A stretch of 64,000 nucleotides of DNA, taken from the NCBI RefSeq assembly GCF_001458175.1, contig NZ_CYPW01000032.1, positions 150,826-214,825 on the forward strand, given 5' to 3'. Position numbers and translations under genes: made by a program. Under the pieces are notes generated by a model. The model worked only from the letters and a program-made list of their open reading frames with translations. It made no database searches and was not told where the DNA came from. This DNA comes from Shimia marina (GTDB lineage: Bacteria; Pseudomonadota; Alphaproteobacteria; Rhodobacterales; Rhodobacteraceae). Shown in pieces: positions 9,495-18,064 of this stretch (its first letter is position 1; each line of letters starts with the position of its first letter).

Positions 9495-9536
9495 TTGTTT
9501 TAGCAGGTGTCAATGTCTGGAACATTTGTTTCAAAT
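9492..9536. promoter_or_regulatory. Candidate RpiR operator region in a divergent promoter
   Basis: The short gap between the regulator start and the BKACE start holds CATTTGTTT twice, at 9492-9500 and 9523-9531, 31 bases apart (about three helical turns). The second copy is part of the inverted repeat ATTTG-TTT-CAAAT (9524-9536). Such spaced elements are typical operator architecture, but binding is not demonstrated. Confidence 0.4.
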
Positions 9537-9569
9537 TGTGTATTCACCCTTCAAGGCTTGTGGAGATCC

Positions 9570-10403
9570 ATGACAGGTCACTTGCTTACTCATCACAACG
9601 TTGCGGATCGCGGCTTTACGCCACTCAAAATTACAGTTGCGCCCAACGGTGCACGACGTGGGCGCAAAGACCACCAAAAGCTGCCGATTGCAATCGATGA
9701 AATTGCCGTCACGGCGAAACAATGCGCGGATGCTGGGGCGGACGAAATTCACCTGCATGTGCGTGATGCCCAAGGGATGCATTCACTGGATTCTGGCCTG
9801 TATCGCGAAGCCATCGCTGCGATTGCGCAAACCAGTCCAGACATGACTGTGCAGATCACCACCGAGGCCGCCGGAGTTTTTTCGGTGACGCAACAGCTAG
9901 AGGTACTGGAGTGTCTGCGACCGCGGGCTGCCAGTGTTTCTGTGCGTGAGATTGCGCGGGATATCGATTTGGCACCGCGTCTGTATGGGGTCGCACGTGA
10001 GGCGGATATTGCGGTTCAGCACATTCTTTACGACCCTTCCGATGCCGCCTTGCTTGCGGAGTGGCAGGCAGAGGGCTTTATTGCACAAGAGGGCTGCGAG
10101 GTGCTTTTGGTCCTCGGGCGCTATGCACCACCTGAAGTTGCCCGTGTTGAGGATCTCTTCGCATTCGTTTCTGCGGTGGCACCTCTGTGTGAGAGTTGGA
10201 CGGTTTGTGCGTTCGGAAAAACCGAACACGCCGTGGCTTGCGCTGCGATGCAAATGGGTGGGCACGTGCGCATTGGTTTCGAAAACAACCTTTGCCGCCC
10301 CGACGGCACACTGGCTGAAGACAACGCAGAGAACATCCGGCGGACCGTGAGCGCGGCATCGGCTATGGGCCGTTCCCTTTTGAAGAAAGCGTCGACAACA
10401 TGA
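9570..10403 (+). CDS. BKACE family protein (3-keto-5-aminohexanoate cleavage-like, DUF849)
   Basis: The start chosen gives 277 residues beginning MTGHLLTHHNVADRGFTPLK; it has GGAG just upstream, while the longer frame (ATG at 9507) begins almost on the divergent promoter. BKACE enzymes are Zn-dependent TIM barrels that split a beta-keto acid with acetyl-CoA into acetoacetate and a new CoA thioester. The metal motif EIHLHVRD (His61, His63) and the early strand KITVAPNGARRG are present. It overlaps the aminotransferase start by ATGA, so the two are translationally coupled. A beta-keto amino acid made by, or feeding, the aminotransferase is a reasonable guess. The actual substrate is unknown. 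Confidence 0.88.
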   Translation: MTGHLLTHHNVADRGFTPLKITVAPNGARRGRKDHQKLPIAIDEIAVTAKQCADAGADEIHLHVRDAQGMHSLDSGLYREAIAAIAQTSPDMTVQITTEAAGVFSVTQQLEVLECLRPRAASVSVREIARDIDLAPRLYGVAREADIAVQHILYDPSDAALLAEWQAEGFIAQEGCEVLLVLGRYAPPEVARVEDLFAFVSAVAPLCESWTVCAFGKTEHAVACAAMQMGGHVRIGFENNLCRPDGTLAEDNAENIRRTVSAASAMGRSLLKKASTT

Positions 10404-11725
10404 GCAAGATATTCCCACGTCATTGTTTAAAATCACTACCGGTTGCCACGCATGGAGAGGGGCCTTTTCTGTATGATCAGACGGGAAAATCCTATTTCGA
10501 TGGCTCAGGCGGTGCGGCTGTCTCCTGCTTGGGGCATTCGGATCAGAAAGTGAAAGACGCGATCAAGGCGCAAGTGGATGCGGTTGCATTTGCGCACACG
10601 GGCTTTTTGACATCTGAACCCGCCGAACAACTGGCGGAGATGCTTGTCCAATATGCGCCCGAAGGGTTGGATCGGGTGTATCTCGTTTCCGGTGGCTCGG
10701 AAGCGGTGGAAAGTGCGTTGAAACTCGCGCGTCAATACGCGTTGGAAAGGGATGAGCCACAGCGCCGGCATGTGATTGCGCGCCGCCAGAGCTATCACGG
10801 CAACACGCTGGGGGCATTGGCCACAGGCGGCAACATGTGGCGACGTGAACCCTTTGCTCCGATGCTTATGCAGACCCATCATATTGCGCCCTGCTATGCC
10901 TATCGTGGTCAGTATGAAGGTGAGAGCGCTTTTGACTACGGTCAACGGGTGGCGCAAGAACTAGAAGACAAAATTCAGGATCTTGGTGCGGGGAATGTCT
11001 TGGCTTTTGTTGCGGAGCCAGTTGTCGGTGCCACCTCTGGTGCGGTGCCTCCGGTTGAAGGCTATTTCAAACGTGTCCGGCAGATTTGTGACCAATATGG
11101 CGTGTTGCTCATACTGGATGAGGTCATGTGCGGCATGGGGCGCACAGGCACGCTGTTTGCCTGTGAGCAGGATGATGTCGTACCAGATATTTGCGCTATC
11201 GCCAAAGGGCTGGGCGCCGGCTACCAGCCGATTGGTGCCATGCTGTGCAGCTCTGAAATCTACGAGACCATTCGTGATGGGTCTGGTTTTTTTCAGCATG
11301 GGCATACTTACAACGGCCACCCAACGGCCGCAGCGGCGGCATTGGCTGTGCTGACCCGCTTGACTGAAGATGGCGTTGCGGCACGGGTGGCCCCCATGGG
11401 CGCGCAGCTGAAGTCGGCTTTAAGCGATCGCTTTGGGGCGCATCCGCATGTCGGAGACATCCGGGGACGAGGGCTTTTCCTGGGGCTTGAACTGGTCGCT
11501 GATCGTAACACCAAGACCCCCTTTGATTCTGCTCTTGGGCTGGCGGCCAAGATCAAGGCAGCCGCCTTTGACACAGGTTTAATCTGCTATCCAATGGGAG
11601 GCACCATTGATGGCAAAACGGGGGCGCATGTGTTGCTTGCGCCACCGTTTATTATGGAGGAACCCCATATTGAGCTGATCTGTGATCGGTTGCAGACAGC
11701 GCTTGAGGCCAGTTTACCACGCTGA
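10400..11725 (+). CDS. Class III PLP-dependent aminotransferase
   Basis: A 441-residue omega-aminotransferase-like protein. The PLP-binding segments are YLVSGGSEAVESALKLARQ (residues 94-112), SYHGNTLGA (131-139), LILDEVMCGMGRTG (Asp240) and the Schiff-base lysine in AIAKGLGAGYQP (Lys269). This family transfers the distal amino group of amines, beta-alanine, GABA or similar compounds to a keto acid. It is coupled by a 4-base overlap to the BKACE gene and ends four bases before the convergent phosphodiesterase gene. With the divergent TAXI transporter this suggests breakdown of an imported amino or keto acid. The specific donor is not predictable. Confidence 0.92.
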   Translation: MSKIFPRHCLKSLPVATHGEGPFLYDQTGKSYFDGSGGAAVSCLGHSDQKVKDAIKAQVDAVAFAHTGFLTSEPAEQLAEMLVQYAPEGLDRVYLVSGGSEAVESALKLARQYALERDEPQRRHVIARRQSYHGNTLGALATGGNMWRREPFAPMLMQTHHIAPCYAYRGQYEGESAFDYGQRVAQELEDKIQDLGAGNVLAFVAEPVVGATSGAVPPVEGYFKRVRQICDQYGVLLILDEVMCGMGRTGTLFACEQDDVVPDICAIAKGLGAGYQPIGAMLCSSEIYETIRDGSGFFQHGHTYNGHPTAAAAALAVLTRLTEDGVAARVAPMGAQLKSALSDRFGAHPHVGDIRGRGLFLGLELVADRNTKTPFDSALGLAAKIKAAAFDTGLICYPMGGTIDGKTGAHVLLAPPFIMEEPHIELICDRLQTALEASLPR

Positions 11726-11729
11726 CTCC

Positions 11730-12572
11730 TCAGTCTCTCGGCAAGAAAGGCGCAGCTTTCATTGTTTGCGGGATGTCGGCGCCCAGTCGGTTCAAAATCG
11801 TGGGCGCAAGCTGTAGCTGATCCAGCTCTGTTTCTGGCGCCGGACCTTGTGCATCGCCAAAATAGTAGAGTGCGAACTCCTGTTGCAGCGGGTCACGGCC
11901 ACCGTGGTGCCCACGTGCATCCTGTCCGTGATCTGCTGTCACAATCACCTCATAGCCGAAGGCGCGCCATTTCGGAATAAAAGGCGCCAGCATTTCATCC
12001 ATCACGAAACAGGCATGATCCATTTCGTGACTGTCGTGTTGGAAGCGATGGCCCATGCTGTCGAGCGTACAGGTGTGGAGCATCCCATAGTTCAAGTCAC
12101 GTTTGAGGCAGAGATTTGAAAGGGTTGCAAAGAGATCCACATCACAAGGTGTCATCTGATTGGCCGCACCATATCCTGTCATCGTATGAAAGCGACCGTG
12201 GTTGATCGTAGGGCTGTCTTCTTCGTCATATTCGACGTCGCGGACATAGTCGAAGGGGTGACGATTGAAAAACTCTGACCAGAATGAATGCGCGACGGCT
12301 CCGGTGATGCCGCCGGATTTGCGTACCTGTGCGAATATATCGGGCTGTTTGATGCGGAACACATTTCCATTGCCGGTGCAGCCGTGCTCCTGTGGTGTGA
12401 CACCCGTGTGGATGGAGGCATAGCAGCTTGCAGATGTCGATGGCAGAACAGAGCGCATTTTCCACTTCTGCGCTGTGCCATCGGCAACCCAACCCTCCAG
12501 ATTGCCAAACAGGCGGTTCCAATTGCGCCATGGCACTCCGTCTAAAATGATCAAAAGCAGTTTACGGTCCAT
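11730..12572 (-). CDS. Alkaline-phosphatase-superfamily phosphodiesterase/nucleotide pyrophosphatase-like protein
   Basis: A 280-residue protein of the type I phosphodiesterase/nucleotide pyrophosphatase group. It begins MDRKLLLIILDGVPWRN, giving the metal-binding Asp of the superfamily. It has the nucleophile region RSVLPSTSASCYASIHTG, then SMGHRFQHDSHEMD and the metal site VTADHGQDARGHHGG. No signal peptide is seen. It lies 132 bases downstream of the ABC transporter ATPase on the same strand, beyond a strong hairpin, so it is either a weakly read distal gene or has its own promoter. A role in processing a phosphorylated imported compound is possible but not shown. Confidence 0.75.
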   Translation of the reverse strand: MDRKLLLIILDGVPWRNWNRLFGNLEGWVADGTAQKWKMRSVLPSTSASCYASIHTGVTPQEHGCTGNGNVFRIKQPDIFAQVRKSGGITGAVAHSFWSEFFNRHPFDYVRDVEYDEEDSPTINHGRFHTMTGYGAANQMTPCDVDLFATLSNLCLKRDLNYGMLHTCTLDSMGHRFQHDSHEMDHACFVMDEMLAPFIPKWRAFGYEVIVTADHGQDARGHHGGRDPLQQEFALYYFGDAQGPAPETELDQLQLAPTILNRLGADIPQTMKAAPFLPRD

Positions 12573-12650
12573 GTCGTGTTCCCGTCTTTGTTTTATTGAG
12601 AGAGGCGCTTTTTCAGCAGACTTCAGTTTGTGTTTAGGGGGCTTTAGACA

Positions 12651-12683
12651 GCAAAGGCGACGTCTGTGTGACGTCGCCTTTGC
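12651..12683 (-). terminator. Strong hairpin after the ABC transporter operon
   Basis: A perfect 14-bp stem (GCAAAGGCGACGTC / GACGTCGCCTTTGC) with loop TGTGT (plus strand) lies 22 bases beyond the ATPase stop. On the minus strand the stem ends in TTTGC and is followed by TGTCT, a weak U-tract. It probably terminates or attenuates transcription into the phosphodiesterase-like gene. Confidence 0.75.
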
Positions 12684-12704
12684 ACGTGTTCCAGGATGAA
12701 AAGC

Positions 12705-14342
12705 TCAGTTGCCCGCGCTTTCCATTTTGCGATTGGCGATGACCTCTTCCAACCAGCCCAGCTTCATTTCTGGTACGGAGCTGAGCAGGAGATCTGTGTA
12801 ATCGTCAAATGGCGGGCTCAAGACATCTGTCTTGCCGCCGTAGCGCACGACTTCGCCCTGATACATCACAGAAATGGAGTCCGCGATGGCTTTCACTGTC
12901 GCCAGATCATGCGTGATAAAGAGGTAAGCGACGTCCTCAACTTTCTGCAAATCCAGCAGCAGTTTGAGAATGCCATCGGCGACAAGCGGGTCCAGCGCGC
13001 TGGTCACTTCGTCACAAATGATCATCTTGGGTTTGGCGGCCAATGCGCGGGCAATACACACACGTTGTTTTTGCCCACCTGAAAGCTCTGCCGGATAGCG
13101 ATCAATGAAGCTTTCGCCCATCTCGATTTCATCCAGAAGCTCCACAACCCGCTTGCGTTTTTCCGCGCCTTTCAGGCCGAAGTAAAATTCCAGCGGCCTG
13201 CCAATGATCGTGCCCACGGTTTGGCGGGGGTTCATGGCCACATCGGCCATCTGATAGATCATTTGCAGTTCGCGAAGATCCTCGCGACTGCGCCCGTCCA
13301 GGCTGGGAGACAAGTCGCGGCCAGCGAAATGGATGTTGCCCCGGCTTTGGGGCAGCAATCCGGTGATCACCCGTGCGAGTGTGGATTTGCCGGACCCGCT
13401 TTCGCCCACCACGGCCAATGTCTGACCGGGATGCAGCTCCACATTGATGTTTTTGAGGACATCGAAGTTCGTACCCTTATAGCGGGCGGTGATGTTCTCC
13501 ACCTTCAAGACAGGTTCAGGCGTCGGAGCTTTCTCCGCATGGTCAATAGACCGCACAGAGACCAGAGCCTTGGTATAGTCTTCCTGTGGATTGTTGATGA
13601 TCTGATCAACGGATCCGTATTCGACCATATCCCCCATTTTGAGCACAAGGATATCGTCGCTGACCTGCGCCACCACGGCGAGGTCATGGGTGATGTAAAG
13701 AGCGGCCACACCTGTGTCGCGAATGGCTTCTTTGATCGCCATCAAAACATCAATTTGTGTGGTCACATCCAGTGCGGTGGTCGGTTCGTCAAACACAACC
13801 AGATCGGGCTCGGGACAAAGCGCAAGAGCGGTCATGCAACGTTGCAGCTGCCCCCCTGACACTTGGTGCGGATAGCGATTTCCGATGTTTTCCGGATCAG
13901 GCAGGCCCAGTTTGCCAAACAGCTCTACCGCGCGGGCCTCTGCGTCGCGTTTGGAAAATTTGCCCTGTCCGACCGCTGCCTCGATCACCTGATCCATGAT
14001 CTTCTTGGCAGGGTTGAATGACGCTGCTGCGGACTGGCTGACATAGGTCACCTCGCCGCCCCGCAGATTGCGCACGTCCCCTTGAGAGGTTTTCAGGATG
14101 TCACGTCCGTTCACCCAGACCTCACCACCAGTGATCTGCACGCCCCCTCGGCCATAAGCCATGGAGGCAAGACCAATGGTGGATTTCCCTGCACCGGATT
14201 CACCAATCAGACCAAGCACCTGACCTTTCGCCAATTCAAAGCTCACGCCATGGACAATTTCGATGTCATGAGGCTTTTCACCGGGAGGATATACGGTTGC
14301 ACCGATTTTGAGATCGCGCACTTTCAGAAGCTTTTCGCTCAT
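12705..14342 (-). CDS. Peptide/opine-type ABC transporter, fused double ATPase
   Basis: A 545-residue protein with two complete oligopeptide-type ATPase domains (DppD-DppF fusion). Domain 1 has Walker A GESGAGKST, signature VSGGQLQR, Walker B VVFDEP and switch ITHDLA. Domain 2 has GESGSGKST, LSGGQKQR, IICDEV and ITHDLA. Both sites look competent. It would energise import through the two membrane proteins encoded immediately upstream and overlaps the second of them by ATGA. The whole cassette runs binding protein, permease, permease, ATPase in one transcript. The ligand is unresolved: this family moves di- and oligopeptides, opines, glutathione and nickel. Confidence 0.95.
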   Translation of the reverse strand: MSEKLLKVRDLKIGATVYPPGEKPHDIEIVHGVSFELAKGQVLGLIGESGAGKSTIGLASMAYGRGGVQITGGEVWVNGRDILKTSQGDVRNLRGGEVTYVSQSAAASFNPAKKIMDQVIEAAVGQGKFSKRDAEARAVELFGKLGLPDPENIGNRYPHQVSGGQLQRCMTALALCPEPDLVVFDEPTTALDVTTQIDVLMAIKEAIRDTGVAALYITHDLAVVAQVSDDILVLKMGDMVEYGSVDQIINNPQEDYTKALVSVRSIDHAEKAPTPEPVLKVENITARYKGTNFDVLKNINVELHPGQTLAVVGESGSGKSTLARVITGLLPQSRGNIHFAGRDLSPSLDGRSREDLRELQMIYQMADVAMNPRQTVGTIIGRPLEFYFGLKGAEKRKRVVELLDEIEMGESFIDRYPAELSGGQKQRVCIARALAAKPKMIICDEVTSALDPLVADGILKLLLDLQKVEDVAYLFITHDLATVKAIADSISVMYQGEVVRYGGKTDVLSPPFDDYTDLLLSSVPEMKLGWLEEVIANRKMESAGN

Positions 14343-15154
14343 CCGCGGCCCCCTTTCAGTGATGTGGTGCGGTTCAGAACCCAGTCCGCCACGAGGTTTA
14401 CGGAAATTGCGAGGGTCGCAATGGCCACGGCTGGATAGAGGGCCGCGCCGATACCGTAGACGATGCCGTCAGCGTTCTCTTTCACGATGCCGCCCCAATC
14501 TGCCTGTGGCGGTTGAACGCCCAAACCCAGGAATGAGAGTGTGGACACAAACAGCACCATGAAGATGAAACGCAGGCCCATTTCTGCCACCAAAGGAGAC
14601 AGAGCATTGGGCAGGATTTCCCGGAAGATGATCCAGCTGCGGCCTTCGCCGCGAAGCTTCGCGGCCTCGACATAGTCCATGACGTTGATGTCCACAGCGA
14701 CCGCGCGTGCCAGTCGGTATACGCGTGTGGAATCCAACAGTCCCATGACCACGATCAGCACAGGTACAGTGACAGGCATAACCGACAACACAACCAGCGC
14801 AAAAATGAGCGATGGGATCGACATGATCAGATCGACAAATCGGCTCATGGCCTGGTCGGCCCAACCACCCAGCACTGCGGCGAGAAAGCCGAGAATGGAG
14901 CCGGTTGTGAAGCTGAGTATGGTTGCTGCGGTTGCGATGAAGATGGTGGTGCGCCCACCGTAAATCATGCGGCTTAACAGATCACGTCCGAGGTTGTCCG
15001 TACCCAGCAGGAATTCGCTGGACGGCGGCAGCCAGACGTCGCGGCTCACAATTTCGGCCACGCCATATGGTGCGATCCATGGGGCGAAAATTGCCACAAG
15101 GAAATACAGTGAAGTGAAACACAGCCCGATCAGGGCGGCGATGGGTATTCTCAT
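14339..15154 (-). CDS. Peptide-type ABC transporter permease (DppC-like)
   Basis: A 271-residue inner-membrane protein beginning MRIPIAALIGLCFTSLYFL. It has the DppC family landmarks LLGTDNLGRDLLSRMIYGGR in the N-terminal half and an EAA-type loop EAAKLRGEGRSWIIFREILP. The start is fixed by GGGAGG seven bases before the ATG; the longer frame overlaps the upstream permease and is not needed. A 13-base gap separates it from the DppB-like partner, and it overlaps the ATPase by 4 bases. Confidence 0.93.
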   Translation of the reverse strand: MRIPIAALIGLCFTSLYFLVAIFAPWIAPYGVAEIVSRDVWLPPSSEFLLGTDNLGRDLLSRMIYGGRTTIFIATAATILSFTTGSILGFLAAVLGGWADQAMSRFVDLIMSIPSLIFALVVLSVMPVTVPVLIVVMGLLDSTRVYRLARAVAVDINVMDYVEAAKLRGEGRSWIIFREILPNALSPLVAEMGLRFIFMVLFVSTLSFLGLGVQPPQADWGGIVKENADGIVYGIGAALYPAVAIATLAISVNLVADWVLNRTTSLKGGRG

Positions 15155-15167
15155 CAGAAAATCCTCC

Positions 15168-16124
15168 CTATTTCGGATGCCGCAAACGCGGGTTTGAGAT
15201 GATCGAGACGATGTCCGCGACAAGATTGAGGCCGATGTAGACACCAGCAAAGATCAGGCCGCAGGCTTGCACAACGGGTAGGTCGCGTTTGGAAACGTGA
15301 TCCACCAGATACTGGCCCATGCCGGGATAGGTGAAGACCACTTCGATGACGACAACGCCAACCACTAGGTACGCCATGTTCAGCATGACCACATTCACAA
15401 CGGGTGCCACCGCATTTGGCAGCGCGTGTTTCCAGATGATCGTGAACATGCGCAGACCTTTAAGCTCAGCAGTTTCCACATAAGCGGATTGCATCACGTT
15501 CAGGATGGCCGCGCGCGTCATGCGCATCATGTGTGCGAGCACGACAAGGGTGAGAACCGTGATGGGTAGCGAGATTGTGTGCAGTTTTTCGCCCAGACTC
15601 ATGCTGTCGTTGATGGTGGTGACCGAAGGGGCCCACCTCAAGCGCACGGAGACAAAGAAGATCGCAACATAGGCAATCAGAAACTCAGGAACTGAAATGG
15701 AGGCCAGTGTGACAGCCGAAATCAGCTTGTCCGGCCAGCGTTCACGATAGCGCACGGCAATCAGGCCGAGCAGGATCGCGAGAGGCACGGAGATAAGAGC
15801 GGCCCAGAAAGCGAGGAAAAAAGTGTTTCCAAGGCGTTTGCCTATGGCGGAAGCAATGTCCTGTCCGCTTGTAAGGGACGTGCCAAGATCGCCCTGAAGC
15901 AAACCACCCAACCAGTCAAAATAGCGCCCAACTGCGGGTTCGTTGAGGCCCAACTCTTCGCGCAGGTTGGCGAGAGCTTCTGGGGTGGCGGATTGGCCAA
16001 GTATGGATTGAGCCACGTCTCCTGGCAGGATCAGAGTACCGCCAAAGATCAGAATGGAGACGAGGAAGAGCAGGAGCAGACCCAGCGCAATGCGCTGGGC
16101 CAACATTTTTAAAAGGAGCGACAT
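15168..16124 (-). CDS. Peptide-type ABC transporter permease (DppB-like)
   Basis: A 318-residue membrane protein starting MSLLLKMLAQRIALGLLLLF, with the DppB-type first helix, a periplasmic loop and the EAA loop ETAELKGLRMFTIIWKHALP. It pairs with the DppC-like protein encoded next. One base separates it from the binding-protein stop. A perfect 9-bp inverted repeat (16081-16099) sits 25 bases inside the coding sequence and could slow translation initiation relative to the binding protein. Confidence 0.93.
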   Translation of the reverse strand: MSLLLKMLAQRIALGLLLLFLVSILIFGGTLILPGDVAQSILGQSATPEALANLREELGLNEPAVGRYFDWLGGLLQGDLGTSLTSGQDIASAIGKRLGNTFFLAFWAALISVPLAILLGLIAVRYRERWPDKLISAVTLASISVPEFLIAYVAIFFVSVRLRWAPSVTTINDSMSLGEKLHTISLPITVLTLVVLAHMMRMTRAAILNVMQSAYVETAELKGLRMFTIIWKHALPNAVAPVVNVVMLNMAYLVVGVVVIEVVFTYPGMGQYLVDHVSKRDLPVVQACGLIFAGVYIGLNLVADIVSIISNPRLRHPK

Positions 16125-16125
16125 A

Positions 16126-17709
16126 TCAGCCTGTCACCCACATCCGCTGCGCTGCGTAACCATGCATCAGGGAGAAACCGGCCACACCTTCGACCCAGCC
16201 ACCAACGCGATCATTGTAGGCATCGACGAAGTCGTTGAACATTGGACAGATCAGGCCGCTTTGGTTGCGCAGGATCTCGCCCATGTCGGCATACATCTGT
16301 TTGCGCTTTCCGGTGTCGAGTTCGGCACGGGCTGCGAGCAGCATCTGGTCGAATTTTTCGTTGCTGAAACGTGTGTCATTCCAGTCAGCCGTCGACAGAT
16401 AAGCTGTGGTGAACATCTGATCCTGTGTCGGCCGTCCGCCCCAATAGCTGGTGCAGAAGGGCTTGTTGTTCCAGACTTCAGACCAGTAACCGTCATTTGG
16501 CTCACGCTTGATTTCAAGCTCGATGCCAGCAGCTTTCAGAGATTGCTGGAAAAGGGCTGCCGCATCAGGAGCGCCCGGGAAAGAGTTATCCGAGGTACGC
16601 AGCAGGATTGGGCCGGAGTGACCAGATTTTTTGAAGTAGGCAGCGGCCTTTTCTGGATCATACTCGCGCTGTTCCATTTCCGAATACATCGGATAAGAGG
16701 CGTTGATCGGGCTGTCGTTGCCAACGGTGCCGTAGCCGAACAGGATTTTGTCGACCATTTCCTGACGGTTGATGCCGTATTTCAGGGCCATCATCAGGTC
16801 TTGGTTATCAAACGGTGCGGTGTTGGTGTGCGCGATGAACACATAGTGACCCGGGCCTGCAGTGGAGGCCACTGTGATGCCGGGTGCACGCGCCACAAGA
16901 CCGGCGGTGCGCGGCGGCACACGGTCGATGATGTCGACCTGGCCAGATTGCAGTGCAGCGACACGTGCGGTGTTGTCGTTGATCACCAGCAGTTCGATGG
17001 TCTCAGCATGGCCGAGGTCACCCCAATAGTTCGGGTTTTTCTCAGCCACGAAGCGCACACCCATATCAATTTCTTTCATGATATAGGGGCCTGTACCGAT
17101 GGCCGCATCCGGTGCATCTTTGCCGCCGTTTGGCTGAATGATGAGGTGATAGTCGCTCATCAGATATGGCAGGTCAGCGTTACCTGTGTTCAGCGAGATG
17201 ATCACATTGCGGCCATCAACACGCACATCTTTGATGTCACGCAGCAGCCCCAGCGCACCGGATTTTGTGTCTTCGCCAGAGTGACGTTCAATGGTTGCCG
17301 CCACATCAGCAGCTGTCACCTCTTGCCCGTTGGAGAATGTGATGCCCTTGCGAACTGTGAAAGTCCAAGCGGTCGCGTCAGCAGAAGCTTCAAAGCTCTC
17401 GGCGACTTTGCCCTGAATGCCGCCATCGTCTGTCAGTTCAACCAGAGGCTCCCCCCACATGCGGATCAGGTTGACCGCAGTGGTGTTGGCTGCGAGCGCA
17501 GGATCCATGCTGTCGGTGGTGGAGCCGCCTTGAAGGCCGATGCGCAGGGTGCCGCCTTTTTGCGGACCTGCGGCATGTACAGCAGAAGACAGCATTGTGT
17601 TTGCCGCTGCGGCGGAGACACCAAGGGCACCTGCACGACCGAGGAATTTGCGGCGGGACAGGGCCCCCACAGCCGTTTGGCGACTCAGGTACTTCAGTTC
17701 ATCGTTCAT
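16126..17709 (-). CDS. Peptide/opine ABC transporter binding protein with Tat signal
   Basis: A 527-residue family 5 extracellular solute-binding protein. The N-terminus carries the twin-arginine motif SRRKFLGRAG (from about residue 18) and a hydrophobic stretch ending SSAVHAAG, so export of a folded protein by Tat is likely. Later segments such as GGTLRIGLQGGSTTDSMDP and ETIELLVINDNTARVAALQS match the family. The start was placed at the ATG preceded by GGGAG and one residue block before the Tat motif. It is the first gene of the ABC cassette, with a 355-base gap upstream. Ligand unknown. Confidence 0.92.
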   Translation of the reverse strand: MNDELKYLSRQTAVGALSRRKFLGRAGALGVSAAAANTMLSSAVHAAGPQKGGTLRIGLQGGSTTDSMDPALAANTTAVNLIRMWGEPLVELTDDGGIQGKVAESFEASADATAWTFTVRKGITFSNGQEVTAADVAATIERHSGEDTKSGALGLLRDIKDVRVDGRNVIISLNTGNADLPYLMSDYHLIIQPNGGKDAPDAAIGTGPYIMKEIDMGVRFVAEKNPNYWGDLGHAETIELLVINDNTARVAALQSGQVDIIDRVPPRTAGLVARAPGITVASTAGPGHYVFIAHTNTAPFDNQDLMMALKYGINRQEMVDKILFGYGTVGNDSPINASYPMYSEMEQREYDPEKAAAYFKKSGHSGPILLRTSDNSFPGAPDAAALFQQSLKAAGIELEIKREPNDGYWSEVWNNKPFCTSYWGGRPTQDQMFTTAYLSTADWNDTRFSNEKFDQMLLAARAELDTGKRKQMYADMGEILRNQSGLICPMFNDFVDAYNDRVGGWVEGVAGFSLMHGYAAQRMWVTG

Positions 17710-18064
17710 AAGGATACTCCCATGTTGTCTATTTAGTTTTTCCACATGCTGCGGCTCTGGTACGCGTCAAAGCAAGTAAAATTTTGAATACGCATACAAA
17801 GTTTTTGGTTTTCAGGTGCGCGGAACGTGCGGCGATTTGAATGGAAGGTGTAAACCGTCACTTCGTGATTGAAAACCGACAAAAATGTCGTTTCCGGATT
17901 GCTGGGAGGAATCACAACAGAGGGGGGCATTGGCGCGTTGCCAGCCACTTTGTCGCTGATGCACACGAAAAGATGGTGCCACGTCCCACGATCTTAGGGC
18001 CTTGGCACCATCCACCAATGCGGTTTGCAGGCTATAAATTTCAGTTTTTGAAAAGACGCCGGTT
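17710..18064. other. Intergenic region: ABC cassette promoter side and nasA terminator
   Basis: 355 bases without a gene. The left part, about 17710-17960, is AT-richer and must hold the promoter of the ABC cassette (minus strand); I see no operator I would name. The right part holds the nasA terminator listed separately. No RNA gene was recognised. Confidence 0.6.
17966..18012 (-). terminator. Rho-independent terminator of the nitrate operon
   Basis: A perfect 10-bp inverted repeat (GATGGTGCCA / TGGCACCATC) with a 21-base loop, starting 53 bases beyond the nasA stop. On the minus strand it is followed directly by TTTTCG. The long loop lowers confidence slightly. Confidence 0.7.

Noticed and set aside
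16054-17736. Long open frame (560 codons) on the plus strand opposite the ABC binding-protein gene
   Set aside because: It is a mirror of the minus-strand gene; the product shows no family features and is rich in His, Cys and Arg, as expected from antisense of a high-GC gene. The minus-strand protein has a Tat signal and clear homology.
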